From Delphinapterus leucas (lineage: Eukaryota; Chordata; Mammalia; Artiodactyla; Monodontidae), in the NCBI RefSeq assembly GCF_002288925.2, contig NW_022098037.1, forward strand, positions 956,384-1,020,383: 64,000 nucleotides of DNA. Reading direction: 5' to 3'. Of this stretch, positions 34,656 through 47,000 are shown in pieces. Both the position numbers and the translations under genes were made by a program. Position 1 is the stretch's first letter. Every line of letters starts with the position of its first letter. Under the pieces are notes generated by a model. The model ran no database searches. It was not told the origin of the DNA and saw only the letters and a list, made by a program, of their open reading frames with translations.

Positions 34656-34795
34656 CAGTCGACACTTGAACAACACGGGTTTCAACTGTGTGGGTCCACT
34701 TACACACAGATTTTTTTCAATAAATACATACTATAGTACTACAGGATTTGCAGTTGGTTGTATGCCTAACACCTGTGTTGTTCAAAGGTCAACTG
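34656..34795. mobile_element. Tigger-type (TcMar) MITE with TIRs and TA target sites
   Basis: A complete 140-bp miniature element. The left end CAGTCGACACTTGAACAACA and the reverse complement of the right end (CAGTTGACCTTTGAACAACA) form terminal inverted repeats. TA lies immediately outside on both sides (34654-34655, 34796-34797). Confidence 0.85.
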
Positions 34796-34799
34796 TACT

Positions 34800-35480
34800 T
34801 CCAGGGTGCGTTCCTCAACAATTTTATCTTCCAACCCTTCTAATGAACTGCTTTGGCTATCATTTTAAATTTCCAGAAAATTTGCTCCACATTTTCCTTT
34901 TCCTTTTCAAAGCATACTGTTTTCATTTAATGAATACATCTACTTTCTTTCAAAATATTAATTATATTTGGGGGTACTTTACTGATCACTGCATTGTATC
35001 TGCCCCCACCCATCAGATTATATCTGATCTCTTATGTATTAGAAATTTTCCTCAAATATCTGATGATCCTGGTTCTATGTTCATATTTAATAGTAGGCAC
35101 TAGAAAGCTGAATGGAAACCTCATGACATATATGACTTGGAAATACTGGGATTCACTGAAGAGTGATAAAATGGCAAGTAGTCTTCTTATCAAGGCACAA
35201 CCAAAAGCGAGTGTCTGGAGATCTTTTCTCTGGGGTCGATTAGTTTTTCCAAAGAGAAGAATCCTGGCAGAGAAGCCTATACCCAGTAGGCAGCATTCTG
35301 GGAACATGCTTAGGGCACCCATACTCAATGCAGACTTTCACTTAATCCGTATTTTCAACACTATCTAATCCAAGCCTTCTGTTATCCCTGGTATCCTATA
35401 AATCCTATGATCTTCTGGTTTAGTTACTCAAGGTTATTAACCTCTGGCCTCCTGCTTGAAAAGGTTGAAGGATTAAAAGT
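34800..35480. other. Intergenic segment without recognised features
   Basis: Contains overlapping open frames of up to 160 codons on the plus strand that run through the MITE; no family resemblance. Confidence 0.35.
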
Positions 35481-35489
35481 GGTCACCTG

Positions 35490-35629
35490 GAGACTTCTCT
35501 GGCGGTCCAGTGGTTAGGATTCCGCATTTCCACTGTAGGGGACATGGATGTGATCCCTGGTAGGGAGAGCTAAGACCCCACATGCCGTGGCCAAAAAAAG
35601 AAGAAAAAAAAAAAAAGAAAGAAAGAAAC
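35490..35629 (+). repeat. CHR-related short tRNA SINE
   Basis: AGACTTCTCTGGCGGTCCAG head, GTGATCCCTGGTAGGGAGAG, then an A/GAAA tail. Target duplication GGTCACCTG at 35481-35489 and 35630-35638. Confidence 0.9.
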
Positions 35630-35639
35630 TGGTCACCTG

Positions 35640-37560
35640 ACTTAAGTAAGCATAGAGAAAGATAGTTCAATGATTCTGTCAACAGATTTGCAACCAATCC
35701 TTTTTCTATGCCCCAAGTACCATCTCTGAAAATGAGCACTTGGATCCTCCGGGTACTGAACGTTGTTTCTGGACATTGGTATACTGGCTTCTTCTCAATG
35801 TACCACCTTTTGCAGGCATTCAGTTTCCTTGGTTCTGGCTCTGTTAAGTCAGTCTGTCTTTACCTGCATTTTGTTTTCCAAAAATTTATTCAACTCTCTT
35901 ATCCTTTGATTTCTTCTCTCCTGTTTCATTTGTCATTGTGTGGTTACACTTTACTGAGATTTCAGGAGAGAAAGATTTTTAAGGAATAGTCAAACTGCAA
36001 TATTTGCAAGTCTTCAAACTGAATTGTAAATCATCCTAAAATACTGGGATATGAAAAATGTTTTCCATACTCCTCCCTTCCTGAAAGTACTGTAATAAAT
36101 CTTACCAGAGATTTCTTAACAATGGAACAAACAAAAGGATGACCAAACACTGAAGAAACAGGACTCTGAAATCAAATATATTGGCAGAAAACAGAAATTT
36201 GTAATGCAGGTCACATTTTAATATAGTTTTAAAAAACACTTCCAAATATAACTATAATCAGGAAAAATACCTGAAACATGTATCTTAATTAACCATTAGT
36301 ACATTATTTAAAAGAATTTTTTCTTGAATCCCTGGCTTACTTCACTGGGTTTATAAAGATATAAACCTACTGATTTTTCCATCTAAGTATTTTGTACTAA
36401 ATGTAGTTTTCCCAGCTGATAATTATAAATAAACCTGTTGACAAAATTCATGTTTTAAATAGGGAAAAATGTTTCCCTTAATAAGTTGATAAAGACTGTA
36501 AATTGATACTTTAAAACTTCTTATTTACTATAAAGTAACTATTAGTAAAATCCATACCCTTCCCCCAAATTCTGCTTCTCTTCTATTGCAAAAATCTTTA
36601 TAAAAAATGTACTCTGAGTGCAATAAAATCTCCATATTTAAAAAAAAGCCAACAAATAGACATACCAAAATAATTCATCATGAAATTATAGCAAAGAAAT
36701 ATTTAACAGTATTAGGTTTTGCTAAGTAAAACATTACTGTGGAAGACATCCAAGGAGCCTAAAATGCTTCTGCTGTGGTAGTAACAAGGCAGCGCTTCAG
36801 GCTGATGCTCATACTATTGTTAAAACAGCCCTTCCCCACTTTACAGTGAAAAATCAGTGCATATTCCTTTATATGCTAAAAACCTGAAGTCTTAAAAAAT
36901 TATCAATTGCTTTAAAATAATTGTCTAACTCATCTTGAAAACATAGATTGGCTGCAATAAATCCATTATTTCACAAAGTAGGTATTTCTAATGACCTAAA
37001 AGAAATTGTTTAAAACCCATAGAAGGGTCAGGAAACTACAAATGCAGGTCAGAAAAGAGGGAGAGATGATAGATGCTTTCTGTGGAATGGAAGAGCAACA
37101 ATTTTAATATCTATTTTGAAATATTGAAACATTTGGGGCTCAATCAGTCTCTGCTACTTTTATAACACAGTAAACCAAAAATATTAAAACATGAACCCTC
37201 TTATTCTCAAAAACAATTTTCTGCTACATACATAAATAAAAAGTGCTTATAACTAATAATATACAACACTAAAAGGATCACAAATGGCCTATGTCTCATT
37301 GCCAGCAATGAGAATGATATATGCTAATGGTGCCATGATATTTACAAAAGACAAAAAAATACCTATATTCACTTATTATTTCCTATAGTTCTAATGTTAT
37401 CATTATACCACTGAGCATAAAATAATCTTCTTTTGACAGGTAATTAAAACAAACAGATTATAATATAGAAGAGTAAAATGCAAGAAAATCCTCTTTAGGG
37501 GTTTCTGACCATTAAGTGTTTGTAGTAGTTCATAATGAAGTTAAACATGAATAGAACACA
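35640..37560. other. Intergenic and possible NR2C1 3' UTR: no recognised features
   Basis: Nearly 2 kb of AT-rich sequence without any repeat I recognise, adjoining the 3' end of NR2C1. A long NR2C1 3' UTR could extend into it. Confidence 0.4.
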
Positions 37561-37585
37561 ATTCTGGGAAAAAAAGAGAGACTTA

Positions 37586-37591
37586 TTTATT
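37586..37591 (-). terminator. NR2C1: Candidate NR2C1 polyadenylation signal (AATAAA)
   Basis: This is the first AATAAA on the minus strand after the stop codon, about 300 nt downstream. Longer 3' UTRs running toward 36500 cannot be excluded, since the stretch 36000-37560 carries no recognisable repeat. Confidence 0.35.
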
Positions 37592-37889
37592 TGTTTTATA
37601 AAATAAAAGGAGATATTAGTCAAGAGGTGATGGCTCTAGGTGTCATCTCAGCCAAGAATAAATTCATAGTATTTTTTACTCACTCAAATAAGACAGGAAG
37701 GGAAATTCTAATTCCTGCTACCTGCCTAGTCACTTCAAAAATTCTTCTTAAGGAAGATAAAAATATCTTGGTTTTTGGTTACTCTTTAAAGTAAAAACTT
37801 CCAGATGCCCTGGAAGCAATGAGTTCAATTTGGTGTCTTCTTGTGTTCCAGTAAGAAAGAACAATCAGTTTAAACTGAGATCTCAGCTT

Positions 37890-38064
37890 TCAAATGCTGT
37901 GACCAATTATTTGTGAGTTATAATCTGCAGGTTCCATTTTTAAAATATGTGGGATGACACTGTCAATTCGTACATTGCCAATGAGACCTTTGAAAAACAA
38001 TTCTTCGGTGATAGTAGCGTTCATCAACCTCAAAGCTGGCAATCTGAGTAGTAGTCTGGACAAC
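37890..38064 (-). CDS. NR2C1: NR2C1 last coding exon (helices 10-12 and C terminus)
   Basis: 175 nt (1 + 57 codons + TGA at 37890-37892) encoding LSRLLLRLPALRLMNATITE, then ELFFKGLIGNVRIDSVIPHI and the tail KMEPADYNSQIIGHSI. The acceptor reads TTTTGAG. This is the full-length TR2 C terminus rather than a truncated isoform end. Confidence 0.97.
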
Positions 38065-41000
38065 CTCAAAAGACAAAAGGAAGGGGGAACAAGGCTGTAA
38101 ATCAAAGACTGATTTAGTAGAAAGATATAAGTAATTTCTGCATGAATACTGTCTGTGGCCTAATTTAATAAAGATCTAGTTTTCAGAACTTAAAATAAAA
38201 CCTTTAGGGCTTCCCTGGTGGCACAGTGGTTGAGAGTCCGCCTGCCGATGCAGGGGACACGGGTTCGTGCCCCGGTCCGGGAAGATCCCACATGCCGTGG
38301 AGCGGCTAGGCCCATGAGCCGTGGCCGCTGAGCCTGTGCGTCTGGAGCCTGTGCTCCGCAGCGGGAGAGGCCACAACAGTGAGAGGCCCGCGTACCGCAA
38401 AAAAATTAAAAAAATAAAATAAAACCTTTAGTATTCTCAAGCCTTAGAGTGTATGACAATCACCTGGATATATATTCAGTCTGTCAGACTTCATTGGAAA
38501 GCCTTGCTCTTAACTGCTATGCTGTGCTACCTCCAGTTGGTTTTACGGACCATGGAACTAAGTTATTAAACTGTGGATCAAGTTATAAATTTAACAGCTT
38601 AGGAGCTCATTCGAGGTTATAAGAACAGCAATGTTTTATGTTATCAGGATACATGAGGCTCAATGATTACAGTTTTCTTGGTTTTGCTTTTCAAAAAAGT
38701 ACTGGGAATAGTAAAATAGGCAATAGTTGTTATTACTGGGAAGAGCATAAATTATGGAATCAAAACCATTAGATCCAAATCCTGATTCAATTACCCCTTA
38801 GCTATGTGAATGCATGTAAGCCATCACTCCCTGTCTCTTTCACAGTGTTGTGACAATCAACAAAATGATCCTTGCCAGTTTCTGTGCTAGTGAGGTTCTT
38901 AAAGGCAGGACAATGTCTTGTGTGAAAGTACATTATAAGCTGAAAACTGCTATCTAAAGGTAATGTATTATTTTAAAATAACTAGGAATGTAAGAACTAA
39001 GAAAGAGTTCCAGAGGTCCAAGAACCTGGAACCTAATCAAACAGAGATCAGCAAGCAGCTGTTATGTCAAAAAGGAGGAACATTTTAAATACTGTATTTA
39101 TTTGTATAATGAGGTATAAGACAACTTTTGAAACTTTAAAAAATTGAAAAAAAAAATCGTAACAAAACCAACACCAAAAGAACCACCTTTCTGAAAAGTT
39201 GGTGGCACATTTATCCTTCCTCTTTTCTAAGGCCTTCGACTCTAACACTTGAGAACAAGTGAAACCAGCAGCCCCAGAATTAAGTAACCTTTCTGTAGCC
39301 ATGCACTCCACTGCTCAAACTACTCATTTCCTGTCTGTTCCCACCAGCTGAGCTATATACACAGAATTGGTAGGAGGCGGCATAGGAAAACTGGTTAGAT
39401 AAACTACAGCTGATTTTCATGATGGACCTGACTTATAAACATGTTATTTAACATAGGTAAAAAATTATTATATGTAAAATATAATAAGTTATGAAGTTTG
39501 AAGTATGTTAAATTAATAATACTATTAACACATTTATATAGCCCTCTTTGTAAAAGGCACTACTCTAAGCTCTTTGACTATATATTAACTGATTTAATCC
39601 TTATACTAATTTTAAAAGGTGGGTACCATTATCTGCATTTTACAGGTAAAGAAACTGAAACAGAAGTTAAATAACTTGCCCAAAGCCATACTGCTAGTAA
39701 GTGACAGGGTCGGGCGTCAAACCCACGTACTCTGGCTCTGATGCCAAATGCTTAGTTACTCAAAAATTGAGTTTATTTAAAAAGTGATTTTTTTCTGAAA
39801 GGACAATGGTAAATACCTTGTTAGAAATATCATAAGCCAAATTTCAAAATTAATTATCTAATAGTCTAATGGTGTTTTATTATTCATCCATTTTTCATCC
39901 CTTTTACTAATAAAATCCATTATTTCAACTGAAGAAAGAGTTGGGGTGTGAGAGTCAGACTACCTGGCTCTGCTGTTTATTGTGTGACTTTGAGCAAGTT
40001 ACTTAACCTCTCTGTGCTAAAGTCTCCTTACATAAAATATTACATGTAAAGTACTTGCAACAATACACTACCACTTTTAATAGCATTAACTATTTCAAAG
40101 GTCAAAGTTGACTAAATTTAATTACACTTGGAATGGAAAATAATGAAATAAGATTCACAAAAAATTTTAAGATGAATTTAATTAAACAGTATTTAACTTC
40201 TAGATACCTGTAGGTGTCATCTGGATATGTTTTGGTTATATAATCTTGGAATTCCACATAAGCCTTTTCCTGAAATTTCTCAATCTGTTGCATGTTTTCT
40301 AGGCCTGGATGATCTGAAACATTAAGGAATATATTGTTACTTTAGTTCTGAATACTCATTTAATAAGGCACCAAGTGGAGATGGAAGGGGGTGGGAAAAA
40401 TAATTCAGTCAAAAAAAAAGCCCCATCATATGTGTGGCTCTTTCATTCCACAAATAATATATTTAATAACCCAACCACTAAACGCCAGGCATTGTACTTT
40501 AAACCCTTAAAACTATTTTATCTCATACATGTATTCTAACATCTAATAAAAACTGAAACCACTGGGTTCAAATAAAATAAATAGCTTTTTCTATTCCAAA
40601 AGTGGTGGAAGGGATTTTGATCAGTTTGCTTTCAACAGAAACAAAAAAATGACTTAGCTTAGTTAAAAGTATTTTTTTTAAACATCTTTACTGGAGTATA
40701 ATTGCTTTACAATGGTGTGTCAGTTTCTGCTTTATATAACAAAGTAAATCAGCTATACATATACATATATCCCCATATCCCCTCCCTCCTGCGTCTCCCT
40801 CTCACCCTCCCTATCCCACCCCTCTAGGTGGTCACAAAGCACCGAGCTGATCTCCCTGTGCTACGCGGCTGCTTCCCACTAGCCATCTATTTTACATTTG
40901 GTAGTGTATATAAGTCCATGCCACTCTCTCACTTCGTCCCAGCTTACCCTTTGCCCTCCCCATGTCCTCAAGACCATTCTCTATGTCAGCGTCTTTATTC

Positions 41001-44000
41001 CTGTCCTGCCCGTAGGTTCTTCAGAACCATTTTTTTTTTTTAGATTCCATATATATGTGTTAGCATACAGTACTGAAAGTATTTTTAACCAATGAAATAT
41101 CTGCAGATTATATTCTTTAAAATTTTTTAAATTAAAATAATATATATTTTAACTGAAGTATAATTGACATACATTATATCTGTTGAAGGTATACAAGATA
41201 ATGATTTGACATTTGTGTACACTGCAAAATGATCACCACAATAAGTCTAGTTACCATCTGTTACATTCAAGGTTGCAAAACATTTTTTTCTTATGACGAG
41301 AACTTTTAAGATTTACTTTCTAGCAACTTTCAAGTTTATAATATAGTGACTATTGTCACCAAGCTGTAAATTACATCACTGTGACTTATTTATTTTATAA
41401 ACTGAAGTTTGTACCTCCTGATCCTCCTTCACCCATTTCACCCACCCCTCAAAGATTATATTCTATATTTTTTTTAGTAAGAAAACCTTCTTTTCACCAT
41501 GGTTAGGTTAAAAAAATACTTATAAAATTATGAAACTCTGAACATCATCTCTATCAAAAGAATATACCAACATGAAATGACCTATATAAATATTTTACTA
41601 AAATGTAAATGTTAAAAGAATTTCATGAAACTTATGCCTAAAATATGGAAAGTGCTGCCCTGACTGAAGAGAATAAAAAAAGTAGCAAATAGAAATAGAA
41701 TACTTAGTAAAACAAAATTACATTATAATTCTATTGTTGAATCTGTTCTTTCAATTTTAAGGAAAATGAAGGTGGCAAATTGGTTGTGACAAAAATGGTG
41801 ATACATGTTATTAACTTATCTGAACATTAGGAGAAATAGTACAAAAAAGCTTTAATTATCTTACTGATATCATTGAAGGTAAGAAGCAGGTTTCCTCAGA
41901 TAATTTTATCATACACAGTAACAGAAATACACACCAAAATGAAAAAATACAGAGCCTAAGAGAACAGTCAATTTTTCGTATTCCAAAATTGATTGTTAGC
42001 TTTACTGTCATTTTACTATACATGAAAACCAGAAACTGGCAGAAAGATAAGAGATCCATTTTTCTATTTGCTGGAAACTCTAATAAGATGTTTGGAAATT
42101 TAACCCATTAACAAAGCAATCCTCACCTCTCTTTTTGCCTTTTAATGATGCCTAGCAAAATATATCTAAACATTCAAGTGTTGAACAGGACTGAAAGTCT
42201 ATGATGTCATTTCACTGATTTCTTCAATTTTCCTTTTCATACCCAGATGTCTAACATCCATAAATTTCACCAATTTAAAGTATACAATTCAATAGTTCTT
42301 TTAGTATATTCAGAGCTGTGCAACCATCACCACAATCTAATTTTAGAACATTTTTGTTCACCCCAAAAGAAACTGTACCCATTAGCAGTCACTCTCCACT
42401 CTCCCCTCTCCTTAGTCCCTGGTAGCCACTAATCTCTCTACAAATTTGCCTATTCTAGACACTTCAGATAAACGGAATCATATAATATGTGGTCTTCTGT
42501 GACTGGTTTCTTTCACTTGCATACTGTTTTCAAGGTTCATCCATGGTGGCATGTATCAGAATTTCATTACTTTTTATGGCTGAATGATATTCCATTGTAT
42601 CTATATATTATATTTTGTTTATTCATTCGTTTGCTGGACACTTGGGTTGTTTCCACTTTGCATCAATGTACAGTCCCAAGCAATGCATGAGGGTTCTAAT
42701 TTCTCCACATCCTCAAACACTGTATTTTAAAGAAAAAGTAAATGTTTATATACCTGGACTGAAGAGTACTATTGCCTTCAGGTAGGCATATTCATATCCA
42801 TCAATGCAGAGTTTTACCATGCTGTTACAAAACTCCTGTAGTTTGAAGATGTGTTCCATCAATAATTTTCTTCTTTCTGTTGACATTTTATCTTTAATTA
42901 AAAACAAAGAAACAAACAAAAGCTTCTAATTTTCAGCAAAAATGCATGACTATTTTTATCCAATATATTTCTTTCTAATTTCCAGCTCTGTACATAACCA
43001 ATTTTTAAAATGTTTAAAGTTCAGTATCTCTGCAAGTTTAAATGAAACTAATTAATGATCTTCAGACGTTGTTCAAGAAAAAACAAAACAGGCTGTTAAT
43101 ATAAAATACCCTAAATGTAATGTTTCCTTTCAAGACATACCTTTGAAAAGATAAGCTATAAAGACTAAAAAACTGGCCAACCAACCAAAGTACAAAAGAC
43201 TCAAATTTTGGTAACAGGATTTTATTTAAGCTTATATTGGTTGAAAAAAATAAGCAAAACCATCTAGATTTTTAAGTTACCCATACTACTACAACAAAAA
43301 CAAATAGCAAAAAATACTGCCAAGATCAAAGAAAATCTGAGTAAAATAAAATTTTATAACTTTTAAAATTTATTGTGTTTATATAGTACTGCCTTCCGGT
43401 AGATCTACTGTTGATGAGATTTTAAGGTTATTTCTCTGCCCTTAAATAAGAGGAGGAAGCAGATATTTTAAAAATAATGTAAAACAATGGGAAATGGAAT
43501 ATGCAAAGGAAGTAAATGTAATTCTCAACTTATAAATTATTCCTGAACTCAAAAAAGTAGTTCTTCCCACTTGAGGATGGGGCACCTTCTTGGTTAGTCA
43601 CAAGCCATTCTGAAGCTAAACATTTATAAATCAGTGCCTGCCTGCCTGTCTCCTCAAATGAATGGGAGTTGTAATCACCTTGGCATCAAGAAAAGGAAAA
43701 AGACTTAGGATTATTCTGTGACTCTTTAGTACCGTTTAAGTGAGAGAATACATCCTGATGAATTGACTAAAAAAAAAAGTTTAGCCTATCTTGGGATTCA
43801 AAGGGCTACAATGAAGAAAGGCAGTTTAAAAACTGGTGGGGGGACTTCCCTGGTGGTGCAGTGGTTAAGAATCTGCCAGCCAATGCAGGGGACACCGGTT
43901 TGATCCCTGGTCCGCGAAGATCCCACATGCCGTGGAGCAACTAAGCCCGTGCACCACAACTACTGAGCCTGTGCTCTAGAGCCCACAAGCCACAACTACT

Positions 44001-47000
44001 GAGCCTGCCTGCCTAGAGCCCGTGCTCCGCAACAAGAGAAGCCACCGCAATGAGAAGAGTGTGCACCGCAACAAAGAGTAGCCCCTGCTCGCCGCAACTA
44101 GAGAAAGCCCATGCACAGCAACGAAGACCCAACACAGCACCCCCACCAAAAAAAAAAAAAAACTGGTTGGAAGTATACATTTATAAATATTTGATCATCT
44201 CTATATAACTTACCCTGGATTCTTTGGAATGTATATCCAAGTACAAAAAATTCACAAGGCCTGATCAGAAATAGCACTTAAATACGCTTGTTTCAGTTTT
44301 GTTGTGCTCTCATTTAAGACTATTTTGGGGTGATTAATGAATGAATTTATCAAAATGTAAAAATTATCTAAAGTAAAAAGGATGCTGGTATCTTTTAATA
44401 CCTAACTTTAAACATAATACTATAAAACCGATGCCCCCCCTTATATCCTAGCAAAGGAAATAAGTAAGGTGCTTTTTACCTTGTTGAAGGCTACTGTGAA
44501 GACAATTGACAAATGTCGCTAATATAGTTGCTACATTCATCACTTGCCAGCACTGGGCAAGACCAAGAGTAAAAAGTTCATTCCAGTAGGCTTTCACCAA
44601 TAATATACTGTTTTCTTGCCTATAAAAACAAAATAAACAAATATCAAATATTAAAATACATTTTATAAAACTTTACAACTGACTCATATATTTAAAAATA
44701 CAATGTTACTGAACTAAAATTATTCTAAATGGCCAACCGGGAATGGACTTGATCAATTCTTTATTTTGTGTACCTGACTTCAGTTGATAAGGTTTAGAAA
44801 TTTAATTTGCTAGTTCATTAATCAGCCAGTTTATAAGAACAGTTGCAAGTAGTATTTCAAACTAAGTGTTGGGGCTTTAAGCCCACATTTCATGGAAACA
44901 GATGGAGTAAAGGTGTTTAAAAAAAAATTAAAAGCAAAAGCATACATTTAAAAACCTTCTTAAAAAGGGCAGTGAGAATTATCTGATGACAGATAACCAA
45001 CCAATTTCCTGGGAGAATTGGTTTATTCTATGTTTCAGATGAGATATAAGTATCCCATAAATGAGACACCAAAGATTTTGCTAGGAGTAGCAAAGATAAG
45101 AAAGGTCAGAAGGCTTTTCCTGAGTTTCTGAATAAAAAAATCTCAGCAGCTTGAGAAAGTAAAACAAGTACTGGAATAGGAGTCAAGCCACCAGGGTTAT
45201 AAAGCCTAGATCCACTGACTGAAATTAGGCAAATAAGAGTCCTGGGTCTCAGCTGCTTAACTATATAAAATACAGAGACACTATATGCCCTATATCTTGC
45301 TCAAAGAGTTGTTATGAGACACAAATATAAGAATTATGTGAATAGGCCATAACAATAAAGTATATGCCAGGTACTGTTCTAGGCATTGGAGAAAAAGCAA
45401 TAAACAAGATGAATAAAGTCTGCCTTCATGAAACAGAAAGGAAACATAATAAAAAAAATCACTTCAAATATTTTATATAAATATTATACACACACATATA
45501 TATACGGTTATACAAACATTAGTTTCTGGTAATGAAAATTCTACATTACTATAAAGTAGGATGATGCATTGGAAAATGGGGTGGGAGTAGAGAGAAGGCC
45601 TTTCTGAGGGGCTGATATCTAAGTAGAGAAAGATGGGAAAGAACTTAAACACAAACAAAAAAACCCTAGAGAACTAGTATTCCAGGAAGAGGGAAGAACA
45701 ATAGTAAACTTGTTGAGGTGATAACCAGCATGTAGTAGGTGTTCAATAAAAACTGATGACTGAATTACTAAATGCTGCCCTCCCTTCTTGGAATGTGCTT
45801 TCCCCAATTTGTTTTACTGGCTAATTCCTATTTATTCCTCAAAATATAACTCAGAGCTCACTTTTATTTTGCTGTGCTGCACAGCATGTGGGATGTGAAT
45901 TCTCCGATCAGGGATCGAAACTGTGCCCCCTGCAATGGAAGCGCAGAGCCTTAACCACTGGTCCGCCAGGGAAGTCCCAGAGCTCACTTTTTAACTGAAA
46001 CATTCTCTTACCACATTCTTCTCCCCAAGATAGTTAATTACACCCCTTCAGTGCCATAAATATACTTGTATTTTATACTTATTTCATGGTATTCTAATTT
46101 ATTGGTTTAGGAATCTGTCTCCTATACTAGATTAAAACCTCATTGAATGCAGACTCCTTTATTCATTTCTGTATCTCAGTGAACAGCACAGAAGACAGCA
46201 TATAAAATGAATCTGCAAATGATTTCTGATTGTGGGGGATACAGAATAGGCAGAAGTGAGAACTCACAACCATTTTCCATTTAAGTAATCTTTAAACCAA
46301 GAACTATATACTTTATTATAAACAAGGTAACAGAAGAATGAGATTTCTTTTCCCTTTCTCTAAAGAGATTTAAGGTGCTAAGAACATCCTATAGGAAATA
46401 TGTACATCCTGATAAAAGGCACTTAAACTTTTTTCTTAATAAATCTTTAAAATTAGGATAATCGATAGGATAATCAGCATGTTTAACATAAATCATTCAT
46501 CAAGTTAAGAACCATAGCCACCTTTACAACATTACATTTTATTTAAGAATTGAATATATTCAAACAAATGCTAATATTGTCAACTTCAGAGTACAGAAAG
46601 TAATTTTTTTGACTGGGAATTATTCAGGTGAAATTTTATCTCCAAGCTGATCTCTCATTTCCATTCAGTATCTGAGAAGAATTACTTGCCATAAGAAATT
46701 GGCTATCAAAATCTATTTGAAAGTAAAGTTTAAATGAAGAGAAAATCAGTATTTTTAAATCTCCATATAGGGCTTCCCTGGTGGCACAGTGGTTAAGAAT
46801 CCACCTGCCAATGCAGGGGACATGGGTTCGAGCCCTGGTCAGGGAAGATCCCATATGCCACGGAGCAACTAAGCCCGTGTGCCACAACTACTGAGCCTGT
46901 GCTCTAGAGCCCGCAAGCCACAACTACTGAAGCCTGCATGTCACAACTACTGAAGCCCACACTCTGCAACAAAGAGTAGCCCCTGCCCCCCACAACTAGA

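Noticed and set aside
34615..35103. 162-codon plus-strand frame
   Set aside because: The longest open frame in the window, but it runs through a Tigger MITE and AT-rich DNA with no homology I recognise.
40102..40293. Minus frame continuing the exon 40208-40313 past its donor
   Set aside because: Simple read-through into the intron; the GTATCT donor and the downstream exon join in phase.
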